Positions 9,156 to 17,563 of a stretch of DNA of 28,506 nt are shown piece after piece. Made by a program: the position numbers and the translations under genes. The notes under the pieces were generated by a model, which searched no databases, was not told the DNA's origin, and was given only the letters and a program-made list of their open reading frames with translations. Where the stretch lies: positions 1-28,506 of the forward strand of contig JAPFFF010000266.1 of the NCBI GenBank assembly GCA_039105265.1, written 5' to 3'. This stretch comes from Tritrichomonas musculus. Lineage: Eukaryota; Parabasalia; Tritrichomonadida; Tritrichomonadidae. Numbering within the stretch: the first letter of the stretch is position 1; the number at the start of each line of letters is the position of its first letter.

Positions 9156-9779
9156 TCATTCGATGTTAGTGCATTTAGCTTCAAGTGCTGCAAGTCTTTT
9201 CTCAAGAGTATCAATATATGCATCCTTCTGGTCTATCATTTCCTTCACTTCTGCTTTAGTAATATACACAGTCATATCTATATCTTCTAATGGATGTTTT
9301 GTACTTGACTTATTTTCAAGCTCTTTGATTTTCTCGCACATGAATGCTATTGTACCCTTTAAAGTATCGCGATATGTCTTTGCAATATTAATACATGTAT
9401 CAAATAAAACCATCATTTTATCAGCATCCTCCATTGTTATTTCAAGTTCAGGTTCATCATCAGTTTCTTCATGGTATGCCCATGCAAGAATCTTATCCAA
9501 TATATCTTCCTCTGCTAATGTTTCTGGGTTATCATTACGACAGAACCAACTTGGAATATTAAATAATCCTATTCTATTTGCTACATATGCTTCTGCTGCT
9601 ACTCCAGCTATTGCTGCTGCATCACCAGAATGATGTCTAACAAACTGCCATTCACCATGTAAGAATCTTCTAGCAACATGACCTACAGCTCCCATAATAA
9701 CTTGAGTAGTTGCACTTATAATACCATCTTGTCTGTGTTGACGGTGTGGGTGCATACCCCACCGGAAACCGACTAGCAT
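9156..9779 (-). CDS. Polinton protein with Ala-rich N-terminus and C-terminal coiled coil
   Basis: An open frame of up to 207 residues. The first part is Ala/Gly-rich (GDAAAIAGVAAEAYVANRIG). The middle is acidic (EETDDEPELEITMEDADKM) and the end is a heptad-rich helix (about 165-205, ending in LEKRLAALEAKC). Function unknown. It ends 19 bases before the large structural gene, so the two may be co-ordinated virion genes. The first codons lie in the 19-bp direct repeat that borders the 14-bp array, so the true start could be one of the later methionines, such as the one at MGAVGHVARRF. Confidence 0.5.
   Translation of the reverse strand: MLVGFRWGMHPHRQHRQDGIISATTQVIMGAVGHVARRFLHGEWQFVRHHSGDAAAIAGVAAEAYVANRIGLFNIPSWFCRNDNPETLAEEDILDKILAWAYHEETDDEPELEITMEDADKMMVLFDTCINIAKTYRDTLKGTIAFMCEKIKELENKSSTKHPLEDIDMTVYITKAEVKEMIDQKDAYIDTLEKRLAALEAKCTNIE
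9756..9774 (+). repeat. 19-bp direct repeat, left copy
   Basis: ACCCCACCGGAAACCGACT occurs here and again at 10788-10806. A looser match continues for about a dozen bases after each copy (AGCATATACTACT versus CGTATACACTACT). The pair brackets the 1-kb repeat block. It may be a duplication made when the block arose, or a shared regulatory or end sequence of neighbouring Polinton genes. Confidence 0.85.
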
Positions 9780-9787
9780 ATACTACT

Positions 9788-10431
9788 GTATGGATATATT
9801 AGTATGGATATATTAGTATGGATATATTAGTATGGATATATTAGTATGGATATATTAGTATGGATATATTAGTATGGATATATTAGTATGGATATATTAG
9901 TATGGATATATTAGTATGGATATATTAGTATGGATATATTAGTATGGATATATTAGTATGGATATATTAGTATGGATATATTAGTATGGATATATTAGTA
10001 TGGATATATTAGTATGGATATATTAGTATGGATATATTAGTATGGATATATTAGTATGGATATATTAGTATGGATATATTAGTATGGATATATTAGTATG
10101 GATATATTAGTATGGATATATTAGTATGGATATATTAGTATGGATATATTAGTATGGATATATTAGTATGGATATATTAGTATGGATATATTAGTATGGA
10201 TATATTAGTATGGATATATTAGTATGGATATATTAGTATGGATATATTAGTATGGATATATTAGTATGGATATATTAGTATGGATATATTAGTATGGATA
10301 TATTAGTATGGATATATTAGTATGGATATATTAGTATGGATATATTAGTATGGATATATTAGTATGGATATATTAGTATGGATATATTAGTATGGATATA
10401 TTAGTATGGATATATTAGTATGGATATATTA
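9788..10431. repeat. Perfect 14-bp tandem array, 46 units
   Basis: The unit GTATGGATATATTA is repeated head to tail from 9788 to 10431. Counting from the first to the last unit start gives 45 steps of 14, so 46 units, and I see no deviating unit. The unit length is not a multiple of three, so it is not a protein-repeat design. Complete homogeneity points to very recent expansion or active homogenisation. Confidence 0.97.
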
Positions 10432-10462
10432 TTAGGTCTTTTCTAAGAGGGTCCTCGTGGTG

Positions 10463-10710
10463 GAGTACATGTGCCATTAAGTAGATGGTGGTATGTACGA
10501 GATTCTCGGGGTGCTACCTGTGCCGTTTCATAGATGGCTGGGTACCTAGGCCGTTTCGTAGATGGAGGGCATTGGGGTGGGGTACCTGTGCCGTTTCATA
10601 GATAGTGGGCAGTGGGGTGGGTACCTGTGCCGTTTCATAGATGGGCGGTAGTGGGGTGGGGTACCTGTGCCGTTTCATAGATGGAGGGCATTGAGGTGGG
10701 TGGGTGGGAT
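10463..10710. repeat. GC-rich tandem repeat, unit about 40 bp, about 5-6 units
   Basis: Units begin with GTACCTGTGCCGTTTCATAG and end in a G-rich run such as AGTGGGGTGGG. They start near 10513, 10542, 10581, 10621 and 10661, with a diverged unit from about 10463. The block is GC-rich within an otherwise AT-rich window and has strong G bias on the plus strand, so G-quadruplex formation is conceivable. A GAAGAAGAAG stretch and a T24 tract (10734-10757) follow before the right 19-bp repeat. Confidence 0.9.
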
Positions 10711-10787
10711 AACAAGAAAAGAAGAAGAAGAAATTTTTTTTTTTTTTTTTTTTTTTTCTGGATTTCGTTCTTAGTCCAAACCTGCGA

Positions 10788-10806
10788 ACCCCACCGGAAA
10801 CCGACT
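10788..10806 (+). repeat. 19-bp direct repeat, right copy
   Basis: Identical to 9756-9774. It lies 8 bases beyond the 3' end of the basic-protein gene (stop at 10815), whereas the left copy lies at the 5' end of the coiled-coil gene. The repeat block therefore occupies the junction between two Polinton genes. Confidence 0.85.
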
Positions 10807-10814
10807 CGTATACA

Positions 10815-11180
10815 CTACTTACGTCTCTGCTCTTTCTTCTCACGACTTATCTTCATTTCTTCACCTAGTGATTTTAGCTGTTTTAGTATTTCCTCATTCA
10901 CAGTAGAGTCATAAACTTGGCTTTGTTGAGTTTTTCTAGGTTTTGGAGGTTTTCTTGCAGCTTTCGAACTTAATGACTTTCTTGGCTTTTCTTCAAGTTC
11001 CTCATGTTTTTCACGGTCTGAGTTTTCTTGATATTCTCGAGTTATTGGAGTTTTTCGCTGTTTTACAATATGCTTGTCTTTGGTTTTCGTAGGAAGCACT
11101 TCCCAATCAGGGTCATCCCTTCCATTTAGCCATCTATGAATAACTACAAGTCTCTTAGAACCTGTTAGATGTTTTGACAT
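10815..11180 (-). CDS. Polinton small basic protein
   Basis: 121 residues, very rich in Lys, Arg and Glu, with runs such as KAARKPPKPRK and a charged C-terminal helix (EILKQLKSLGEEMKISREKKEQRRK). I do not recognise a family. The position next to the protein VI-like gene and the high charge would suit a DNA-binding core protein of a virion, but that is inference. The frame is open and starts at an ATG preceded by TTTTAA. Confidence 0.45.
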   Translation of the reverse strand: MSKHLTGSKRLVVIHRWLNGRDDPDWEVLPTKTKDKHIVKQRKTPITREYQENSDREKHEELEEKPRKSLSSKAARKPPKPRKTQQSQVYDSTVNEEILKQLKSLGEEMKISREKKEQRRK

Positions 11181-11227
11181 TTAAAATAAACAAAAAAGTC
11201 TATAAATTGAGTTTTTTTGAGTTTTCG

Positions 11228-11683
11228 TTAGATATAGGTTCTCGCCCGATTGTTGGTAGTAAAATCACTCTCTTGTAATGATCTAGACGAAAATGTTGGC
11301 TTTTCAAGAGGTGCTCCAACTGATTCACCTTTTGCAGATTTATTAATTGATGATAAGGCAGTTTTTACTTTTCCATCTGGGACATATTTTAATGCTGTGT
11401 CAGCTATGTTTGCTAATTTATTTCTTGTACTATCGCTCAAGAAGCTTTCACCAAGACCTCTCGCAACTGAACCAATAACACTAGCATGCTTGGTTAATCC
11501 ACCTGCTGAAGCATCTAATAGTTTACTTGCAAGACCTCCAGAAAAACTATCTGCTGCTCCCATTAATAACTTACCACCTAGTCCAACTCCTCCTTTTATT
11601 ATCTCTTGCCATGGAGAAAATTGTTGCTTTTTGGAATAATTTGGCTTCCAATAATCTTCTACTGAATGACGTTCAATTCCCAT
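11228..11683 (-). CDS. Polinton virion protein, adenovirus protein VI-like candidate
   Basis: 151 residues. It begins with a polar stretch containing an aromatic-Pro segment (DYWKPNYSKKQQFSPWQ). A Gly/Ala/Leu-rich amphipathic region follows (IIKGGVGLGGKLLMGAADSF, then GGLASKLLDASAGGLTKH), and the end is a polar Ser-rich tail. Protein VI-like membrane-lytic proteins of adenoviruses and Polintons have a similar plan: an amphipathic helix and disordered tail, processed by the virion protease. That protease is encoded nearby at 14761-16306. The homology is by composition and context only. It lies 17 bases from the 3' end of the ATPase gene. Confidence 0.45.
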   Translation of the reverse strand: MGIERHSVEDYWKPNYSKKQQFSPWQEIIKGGVGLGGKLLMGAADSFSGGLASKLLDASAGGLTKHASVIGSVARGLGESFLSDSTRNKLANIADTALKYVPDGKVKTALSSINKSAKGESVGAPLEKPTFSSRSLQESDFTTNNRARTYI

Positions 11684-11700
11684 TTTTAAAAAATAAAAAA

Positions 11701-12563
11701 TTATTCGAAATAGTACTTATTAGCAGAAATATTCATTACGAACTTCTCATGTGGTTCTTTATGTTGTAAGTATTCAGCTACTGTCTGCTTAGTATTTAAT
11801 GAGTTATTAGTTTGTTGCAACAAGCTAGTAAAATCTTCCTCACTATATCCTGTATAACATATGATATCTGTTGCTAACCTTTTAGCATTCATATGAACAA
11901 ATCGAATAGTTTGGATAGCCATGATACATGTTAAATTATAGTGTCTTTTCTTGGTTAACAACTTGATAAATTCACTATTACCATTCTTTAATAAATCACT
12001 ACCTGCACAATCATCTAGTATCAATAATGTGTTATATGGATATGATGATGTTTCATATTTGACTAACTTATTGGCTATATATATAATTTTATCATTGAGC
12101 TTATTTAAATGATGCTTCTCAATGAGCCTCCTCATTTCGTCATTGGTCTCTTTCATTCGAGATAATACATATTTGACAATAGCATAATACTTTATCTTTC
12201 TTCGAAGATGTCTTTTAAGAATGGTAATTCTCTTTCCTTTACATAATCGATTCTTGATTGTATTTGTTTATTAAGTGTTTCAGCTGTTTTATCCATTTTA
12301 CCAGAGCTTGAGCAAAATATTATCTTTTGGTAGTATGGATGTTTAAACAACCTCTCTGTTATCATAATAAGTCTCCATATCCAAAGACTTTTACCAGCAC
12401 CTGGTTTACCAATTAAAAAGTATATACCATTTGTGCTAAAAGGATAATCAGGTGATAATGGTTTAATCAAAGCACCATCTATCTCTTTCATGTTCTTCCG
12501 TAAGGTTTCTTTAATCAATGTTTCTACTTTATTTATTAGTTCTGCACTTGGGGGTTCATCCAT
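11701..12563 (-). pseudogene. Polinton packaging ATPase (FtsK/HerA-like), broken
   Basis: A P-loop ATPase of the A32/FtsK-HerA type that packages DNA into capsids. Walker A (GKPGAGKS) is encoded at 12387-12410 and follows a hydrophobic strand (IYFLI). Walker B (LLILDD) is encoded at 12010-12027 and is followed by an AIQTIRF segment that fits the sensor strand of this family. Length (about 287 codons) is normal for Polinton ATPases. The gene is broken (about one break). It lies between the integrase and the protein VI-like gene on the same strand. Confidence 0.85.
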
Positions 12564-12573
12564 TTACAAATTT

Positions 12574-13728
12574 TTAAATGTATTTCATAATTTTATCTGG
12601 TATTGGTTTGCCCTCAACCTTTTGACCTGCTTTAATTTGTCGTTCATAATTTTTCTTTTGTTCCAACCAATATTGTCTTTCTGCTGTACCAAGTACCAAT
12701 AGATTACCTCTCCTTACATTTCTAATGGTTTCTCTAGCAAAGGCATCATCACCTTCGACTCCTTCTCATTTTAAATCATACTTACCTGTATCTTCATCAA
12801 AGTTATATATTTGTTCAATAATACCTTCTTTACCTTCATTTAGTCTTTCAGCTACTTTAATCCTTTTGTCTCTTGTCCTTAACAACCTATATCCAGGGAA
12901 TGAACTAGTTGAACCATCTTTGGACCTGACCACAAACTGGTTACCTTTTTTTGAGTCAACTATATAAGACTCATTGGACAAATTACTTCTTCTTTTACCA
13001 AATGGTTCTTTTTCAAGTACTAACCTGACCATCTCACCTGGATTAAAATGGTATGGATTAATGCGTGCATTCTTTTGTATGTACTTTATATCATCCGCTG
13101 GAGTAATATCATTAGGTGCTTTATTATCTAAAGACCTATGAGGAGAGTTGTTATATATGTTGACCAAATCATGCATCTCCTTTGGTTGAATAAACCTATT
13201 TTCACCAATAGCATCTCTTATGGTTCTCATAAACCTATTAATAATGCCAAGTACATTATGGTTATTCTCAGTTGTTGTTCGGTATTTTATGTTCTTCTCT
13301 CTCATGAAGTCTAAGACTGTTGATGATAAATATGCTGCATCCTCATCACTTGTTATCGAATATACATGAGGTACATCATTAACAAATTTATGAAGTGCTG
13401 TCAATACTTCTCTTGATCCTTTACCATTAATAGGATATGCATATGCTTTTCTGGTGTTGATATTAATGAACATTAGATAGTTCAACCCACCTGCCTCTTT
13501 ATTATTAATGAAGGTATCCATTTGATAACCATGAGGATGTTTGGATACAATAGGTATAAATTGTGCTTTAGGTACTCTCTTATCATGTACTACTCTTTCA
13601 TCAAAGTATTTCTTTGCTTCTTCTTCATTTAGATTCTCTTGTTTTGCCATGCTAAGGTATTTGTCCAAGGTCTTCCATTTAGCTTTGTTGTATAATTTTT
13701 CATATGGGCTTGGTTCTTCTTTACTCAT
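12574..13728 (-). pseudogene. Polinton integrase (retroviral-type, DDE), broken
   Basis: A retroviral-like integrase that inserts the element into host DNA. An rve core is visible, with the first acidic residue in GYQMDTFIN (about residue 71), the second in ITSDEDAAYL (about 128), and the HNVLGIINRFMRTIRD block (about 157-172) that marks Polinton integrases. NNSPHRSLDNKAPND (about 193-207) matches the end of the core. An SH3-like C-terminal part follows (about 222-285, NPGEMVRLVL and FPGYRLLRTRD). Size is in the usual range. The gene is broken (about one break). Its last codon sits in a TAAA, as host stop codons often do. Confidence 0.88.
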
Positions 13729-13734
13729 TTATTT

Positions 13735-14739
13735 TTAAATAAACATCTTATCGTATTGAAGGAATTGCATTTCGATAACAAATGAATCTTTAGGAGGTAG
13801 TTTGGTTGGACAATTATAATGAGCATCACTATAGAAGTCTATCCAAAACCTTTGGTCCATTGAGTTTAACTTGAAGTACTTAATCGGACTATATTCAACA
13901 TCACTATCTCCAATATAGTTATGTAATGCTTGTTCACCAATAGATGAATATATTTTACATGGATGTCTGTCCCATACATTATCAAATACCAACCTCTTAC
14001 TTAAAGTTAAATACTTCTTAGGGTTATTTTGATAAGCTCCTGTGCCTATATTAAACATATCTGCAAAGTCCTCATTCTAATCACCAATTTGGAAAAAATT
14101 GATATATTGTCTTGAATCTTCATCTATATTATCATTATTTTTGGTATATATAATTTCATGAAAACCATCTTTATCATAATATCCATCTGTTTGTATATCT
14201 CGATATGCAATTAATGAATCATTTTGGGAAAATGCATTTCCATATTGCCCATGCATAGCTATCCAAGATTTCATCGCGGTGTTGACAGCATCAAAGAACC
14301 CTCTTAAGTCCCCTTCCTCTGACACCCAATCAATAACATCAAAATTTGCTATCCATTTCCAAGTAGGCTTTTTTGCATTTTCTTCTTTGAGGTCGTCCTG
14401 GTAGAATTTATCAAGTAGTTCTTGAGTTAAAATAAGGTCGTTTATATTTCCTCCATGTAAAACAAAGTAGGATTTTTGAACTTTAAATATAGTCACATTA
14501 AATTCTAATTTGCGTCTTCTCTTAATGATATGCGCTGAACGAACACCAACAATAGATTCCCCTTTGTTTGCAGTTGACAATTCTGGTGGGAAATTAAACC
14601 AATATCTATTAAACTTAGCTTTATCATGTTGAGCATCCTCAAGGAAGTAGGCTGTTTCGATTGGAAGAGGTGTATTACCATCATTAACTATATTATCTCG
14701 ATTAGGATATAAAGTGTTAACACTTGGTGGTAATTCCAT
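13735..14739 (-). pseudogene. Polinton capsid-like (minor capsid/penton candidate) protein, broken
   Basis: A coding region of about 330 codons on the minus strand between protease and integrase. It begins MELPPSVNTLYPNRDNIV, is rich in aromatic and beta-type sequence, and ends with a strand-rich part (QRFWIDFYSDAHYN, then DSFVIEMQFLQYDKMFI). Position, length and predicted beta content fit the single-jelly-roll penton (minor capsid) protein of Polintons. A diverged piece of another structural protein is the alternative. The gene is broken (about one break). Confidence 0.5.
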
Positions 14740-14760
14740 TTCGAGTTGAATAAAAAGTCT

Positions 14761-16306
14761 TTATTTATATACAACACCTGTTTCTAATTCATTGTTTTGA
14801 AGTTCTCGAAGTATTCTCTTTCTAATATCTGGTATATTGCGTTGTTTAAACTTACCATCTCCTTCATGCAAAAAGGTACGACAAGATTCCATTAGAAACA
14901 CTCCACAATCCTTGTTATTCTTTTGACTAGGTACATCATAATATTTTGCTTTTAACTAACCTGTTGCTGAAATATCGATCCACTTATTAAGTGTCTTTAC
15001 CTCTGGCGCCATTGACTTATTCTCAGAGTCATAGCATTTGATTATTTTCTTTGGATATCGAACATAAAACCCAATGTTCTCCATCTGAGCAAATGGGGAC
15101 AAATACTTTATCGTAATGTGAAAATGACTGTTTACCTGAGATAGGACTTTTCATCAGTTCATGTATTTTTTCATTATCATTAGTTTCATATGCTATAGAA
15201 AGGAGGGTATAAAATGCAGTAGGTAAAACCAATATTTTCTTTTTATCAAACTCTGCCTCATTTTGACCAGGTTGTTTATTCAATCTCTTTCCTTTGTTAT
15301 ATAGAAGTTTCAAGTAGTCATCAATAACATCTTCGTCTATATTTTCATCATTGACTAAACTCCTCCAATCATGAATCCTATTATGTCCTTGGTCTACTGT
15401 ATACTCTCCTGCCTTCTGTGGTGTCATATGGGGTTTTCTTGGAGGAGGACTAGTACCTCGAGAGGTATGTGATGATGGAAACTGTGGAGGTGGCAATGAA
15501 GGAGGAGGAGGTGGTGGAGGTGGAGGTGGAGGTGAAGGTGAACGAGGTCGTTTTGATTTTTTCTTAGGTTGTTTTGATTTTTTCTTAGGTCTATCATCAT
15601 CTAAATTTGTACTACTTTGAAGTAAACGTTGAATTCTGTTTTGATTTAGATCCCTTGTTGGTGGCTCAACATTTGTGGGTCGGTTCCTACCGATTTTCCT
15701 AAGGTTAAGATTATAATCATTTCGATTTAAAGTTGGAGGTCTGGGTAATGGAGCCAATTCTGGTATATCATCTGTTTGAACACCTCTAGTTTTATATTCT
15801 TTCTTATCATTTTCCAATGTTCTTTCTTTCATCTGCTCTCTCAGTTCTTTAGCTGCTTGTTTTTCCTCCTCAGTCTTCATTCGAGATATCCTTATGTTGA
15901 TAATATCATAATGTAATTTTATCTCTGTTAATAAACCTTCATCTGATTCTTGGAGAGTATATTGATATGGCTTTAATACTGTTATGCAATGTCCAAGTTC
16001 ATCTTTATCATCTTGATTTTTCTTAATCGCAAACACACAACCTGTAAATTTTGCTCTTGGTCTCTCTCTCTTGAGTCTATTAGCAAATTCAAGTACGTCT
16101 TTAAAAGCTATACTAGTATTTAAATATGTCTCATATAATTTTTGTAGATTTATTTGATTATTAGAGAACTTCCATATAGTTTGACCCAAACCTCTTGTTA
16201 ATCTTGCAACATCTCTATCAACTAGTTTAGGTCGAAATTTAATAGTACCTTGTAATAGTTGTATTTTATTGTTAGGTTTAGTTTGTGTACCTACATTACT
16301 AGTCAT
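14761..16306 (-). pseudogene. Polinton cysteine protease (adenain/Ulp1-like) with long N-terminal extension, broken
   Basis: A maturation protease of clan CE that cleaves virion proteins. The domain begins around DWRSLVNDENIDEDVIDDYL, and the catalytic histidine block (DGEHWVLCSI) follows VFVPIC. The catalytic cysteine block (NNKDCGVF) is encoded near 14897-14920. Ahead of the protease lies an extension of roughly 300 residues: a conserved-looking N-terminal part (about 1-150), a Lys-rich stretch (PKKKSKQPKKKSKRPRSPSP, about 240-260) that looks like a nuclear-localisation or DNA-binding patch, and a run of about 11 prolines. The gene is broken (about two breaks). Its stop lies in TAAA. Confidence 0.8.
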
Positions 16307-16347
16307 TTAAAAATCAAATAAAAGAAGTAAGTAGAAGATGTTGTTTA

Positions 16348-16608
16348 TTAATGAAGGTTATCAAGGCTGCTGTTGATATCATCAACGTTGACCTTCATAT
16401 TTGCAAGGTCATCAATGACAGAATCGAGTTTTAAGGATAGCAGGTTGACCCTATTAAGAACCTCATCAAGTCTTTGGTTGAGTTGATCAATTTGGAGCAA
16501 CAAGTAAGTTTCAGTATGGTCTACCTTTGCTTCAAGCTTTTGCTTTTCATCCATGATTTTAGCGTTGAGCATTTCAGTGGTCAATCGTATCTTCTTATCG
16601 ATATTCAT
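16348..16608 (-). CDS. Polinton small coiled-coil protein
   Basis: 86 residues beginning MNIDKKIRL. I chose the ATG at 16608 because the codon before it is TTG. From about residue 20 to the end the sequence shows heptad-like hydrophobic spacing (QIDQLNQRLDEVLNRVNLL), predicting one long coiled coil. No family is recognised. It may be a virion linker or an accessory protein. Unusually for this element, a TCACTT initiator-like motif lies about 10 bases upstream of the ATG. It is divergent from the unknown gene at 16692. Confidence 0.5.
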   Translation of the reverse strand: MNIDKKIRLTTEMLNAKIMDEKQKLEAKVDHTETYLLLQIDQLNQRLDEVLNRVNLLSLKLDSVIDDLANMKVNVDDINSSLDNLH

Positions 16609-16691
16609 CAAAGAAAAAAGTGAAATGACTAAATATTTTTCTATTGTTCATTTCATTTGTTTTTTTATTTCTGTATAAATGGCTTATTTGC

Positions 16692-16943
16692 ATGACCATA
16701 AAAGAGCGTATGAATATTCTCTATAAATTAGTATCTTACCTCTATGAATATAGGTGTGAGACTAATGAGGGTGTATGTGATATTTTAATTAATAAGATAA
16801 AAGAGTTAGCTGCTGAGTATTTCGAACCTGAATTTCTTAATGTAATTATGAAAGATGGTGATTTGGAATTTATCGACAAAATAGAACACTTTGCCTTTGA
16901 GTTCCTAGAGTACCATATATCTACTCTGCCCGCGCATTTATAA
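16692..16943 (+). CDS. Unknown small acidic helical protein
   Basis: 83 residues from MTIKERMNIL. An in-frame ATG at 16644 would add a hydrophobic leader (FISFVFLFLYKWLIC), which I consider less likely because it lies in spacer-like T-rich sequence. The product is acidic and helical (DILINKIKELAAEYFEPEF, then IEHFAFEFLEYH). I do not recognise it. It is the only plus-strand gene in the Polinton block and its end overlaps the HNH gene by 23 bases, tail to tail. Confidence 0.4.
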   Translation: MTIKERMNILYKLVSYLYEYRCETNEGVCDILINKIKELAAEYFEPEFLNVIMKDGDLEFIDKIEHFAFEFLEYHISTLPAHL

Positions 16944-17163
16944 TTTTGGGCATATCCCTGTTATAGTTACTATCAGTTGGGGTTATCCATCTTAGGTTGC
17001 TTAGATGGTAGTCAGCCCTATTCCTATTGATATGGTCTACCTCTATTTTATGTCGTGGGTCATCATTAGGTATGAACTGTCTTGCTATAAGTACATGTTT
17101 CAAGTAGTAGTCGCCATTTAGACATACTCGTATATACCCTTTATATGTTTTGCATCCTTGCAT
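16921..17163 (-). CDS. HNH endonuclease-like protein
   Basis: 80 residues with the classic compact HNH order: a KGYIRVCLNG strand pair, HVLIARQFIPND, then the nuclease core VDHINRNRADYHLSNLRWIT. The His pair and the Asn of DHINRN and LSNLRW are the metal-binding and active-site residues of this family, which also resembles HNH modules of homing endonucleases and phage enzymes. An in-frame stop lies four codons before the ATG, so the start is firm. An upstream DNA-binding (NUMOD-like) part, common in relatives, is absent. It could be a nicking or homing nuclease helping the element or a free rider in it. Confidence 0.75.
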   Translation of the reverse strand: MQGCKTYKGYIRVCLNGDYYLKHVLIARQFIPNDDPRHKIEVDHINRNRADYHLSNLRWITPTDSNYNRDMPKIINARAE

Positions 17164-17224
17164 ATAAAATGATTACTCTTACGTCTTATAGTAAAGGGGT
17201 ATTTTTATTTATGTGTCATAATTT

Positions 17225-17555
17225 GGATCGATTCTAAAATAGGTGTACAATTGAAAGAGCCTTCAAAAAGTGAAAATTCTTCAGAAAAAATAATCTAAAA
17301 AAATGCAAAATAAAAATAATTCTTTTTATATTTTTACATAATTTTTACCGAGACTACATACCGCCTAGCGGGCGTCGAGCGAATCCGAGCGAATGCGAGG
17401 CGTAGTCGAGACCCCGCAGATGGCGGTAAGAATCGGTAAAAATTTTGTAACATAAAAAGATTTTTTTTTTAGTATTTTATTATGATTATTTTTTCTGAAG
17501 AATTTTCACTTTTTGAGTGTCCTTCAGTATTGTACACCTATTTTAGAATCGATCC
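17225..17555. mobile_element. 331-bp palindromic MITE-like element with 8-bp target duplication
   Basis: The ends GGATCGATTCTAAAATAGG and CCTATTTTAGAATCGATCC are exact inverted repeats, 27 bases long without a mismatch. After a small bubble, a second arm of about 30 bases (from TCAAAAAGTGAAAATTCTTC) also pairs, and the pairing resumes near CTTTTTATxTTxxxAxAATTTTTACCG. The centre (about 17353-17430) is a strikingly GC-rich loop in this AT-rich window. CATAATTT flanks both sides (17217-17224 and 17556-17563) as an 8-bp target-site duplication, which fits hAT-like mobilisation. There is no coding capacity, so it depends on a transposase elsewhere. Confidence 0.88.
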
Positions 17556-17563
17556 CATAATTT

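Larger units (their letters stand above)
7574..17224 (-). mobile_element. Partial, broken Maverick/Polinton element
   Basis: A block of minus-strand genes includes integrase, packaging ATPase, adenovirus-type cysteine protease and capsid-like proteins, which together define the Maverick/Polinton family. The order from right to left is HNH endonuclease, small coiled-coil protein, protease, capsid-like protein, integrase, ATPase, protein VI-like, basic protein, coiled-coil protein and a large structural protein. No protein-primed DNA polymerase B and no long terminal inverted repeats are visible. Roughly 9.6 kb is present, against about 15-20 kb for full elements, so the left part appears missing. 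The edges are approximate: the left edge lies between the kinase gene and 7574, and the right edge is near the small transposon at 17225. About five breaks are visible among the core genes, while several others look whole, so I infer a fairly young fossil. It also contains a 1-kb repeat insertion (9775-10787). Confidence 0.85.

Noticed and set aside
9163-9633. Plus-strand hydrophobic frame opposite the Polinton coiled-coil gene
   Set aside because: It is a shadow of the minus-strand gene, with Ser/Ile/Val-rich composition produced by antisense translation and no family resemblance.
9788-10431. CRISPR array or telomere repeat
   Set aside because: The 14-bp units are contiguous with no spacers, so it is not a CRISPR array. 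The unit does not resemble known telomere repeats and lies inside a mobile element, far from any obvious chromosome end.
10514-10843. Minus-strand frame encoding a Pro/Thr/Tyr repeat protein
   Set aside because: It is just the translation of the GC-rich 40-bp tandem repeat and T24 tract, with no family resemblance.
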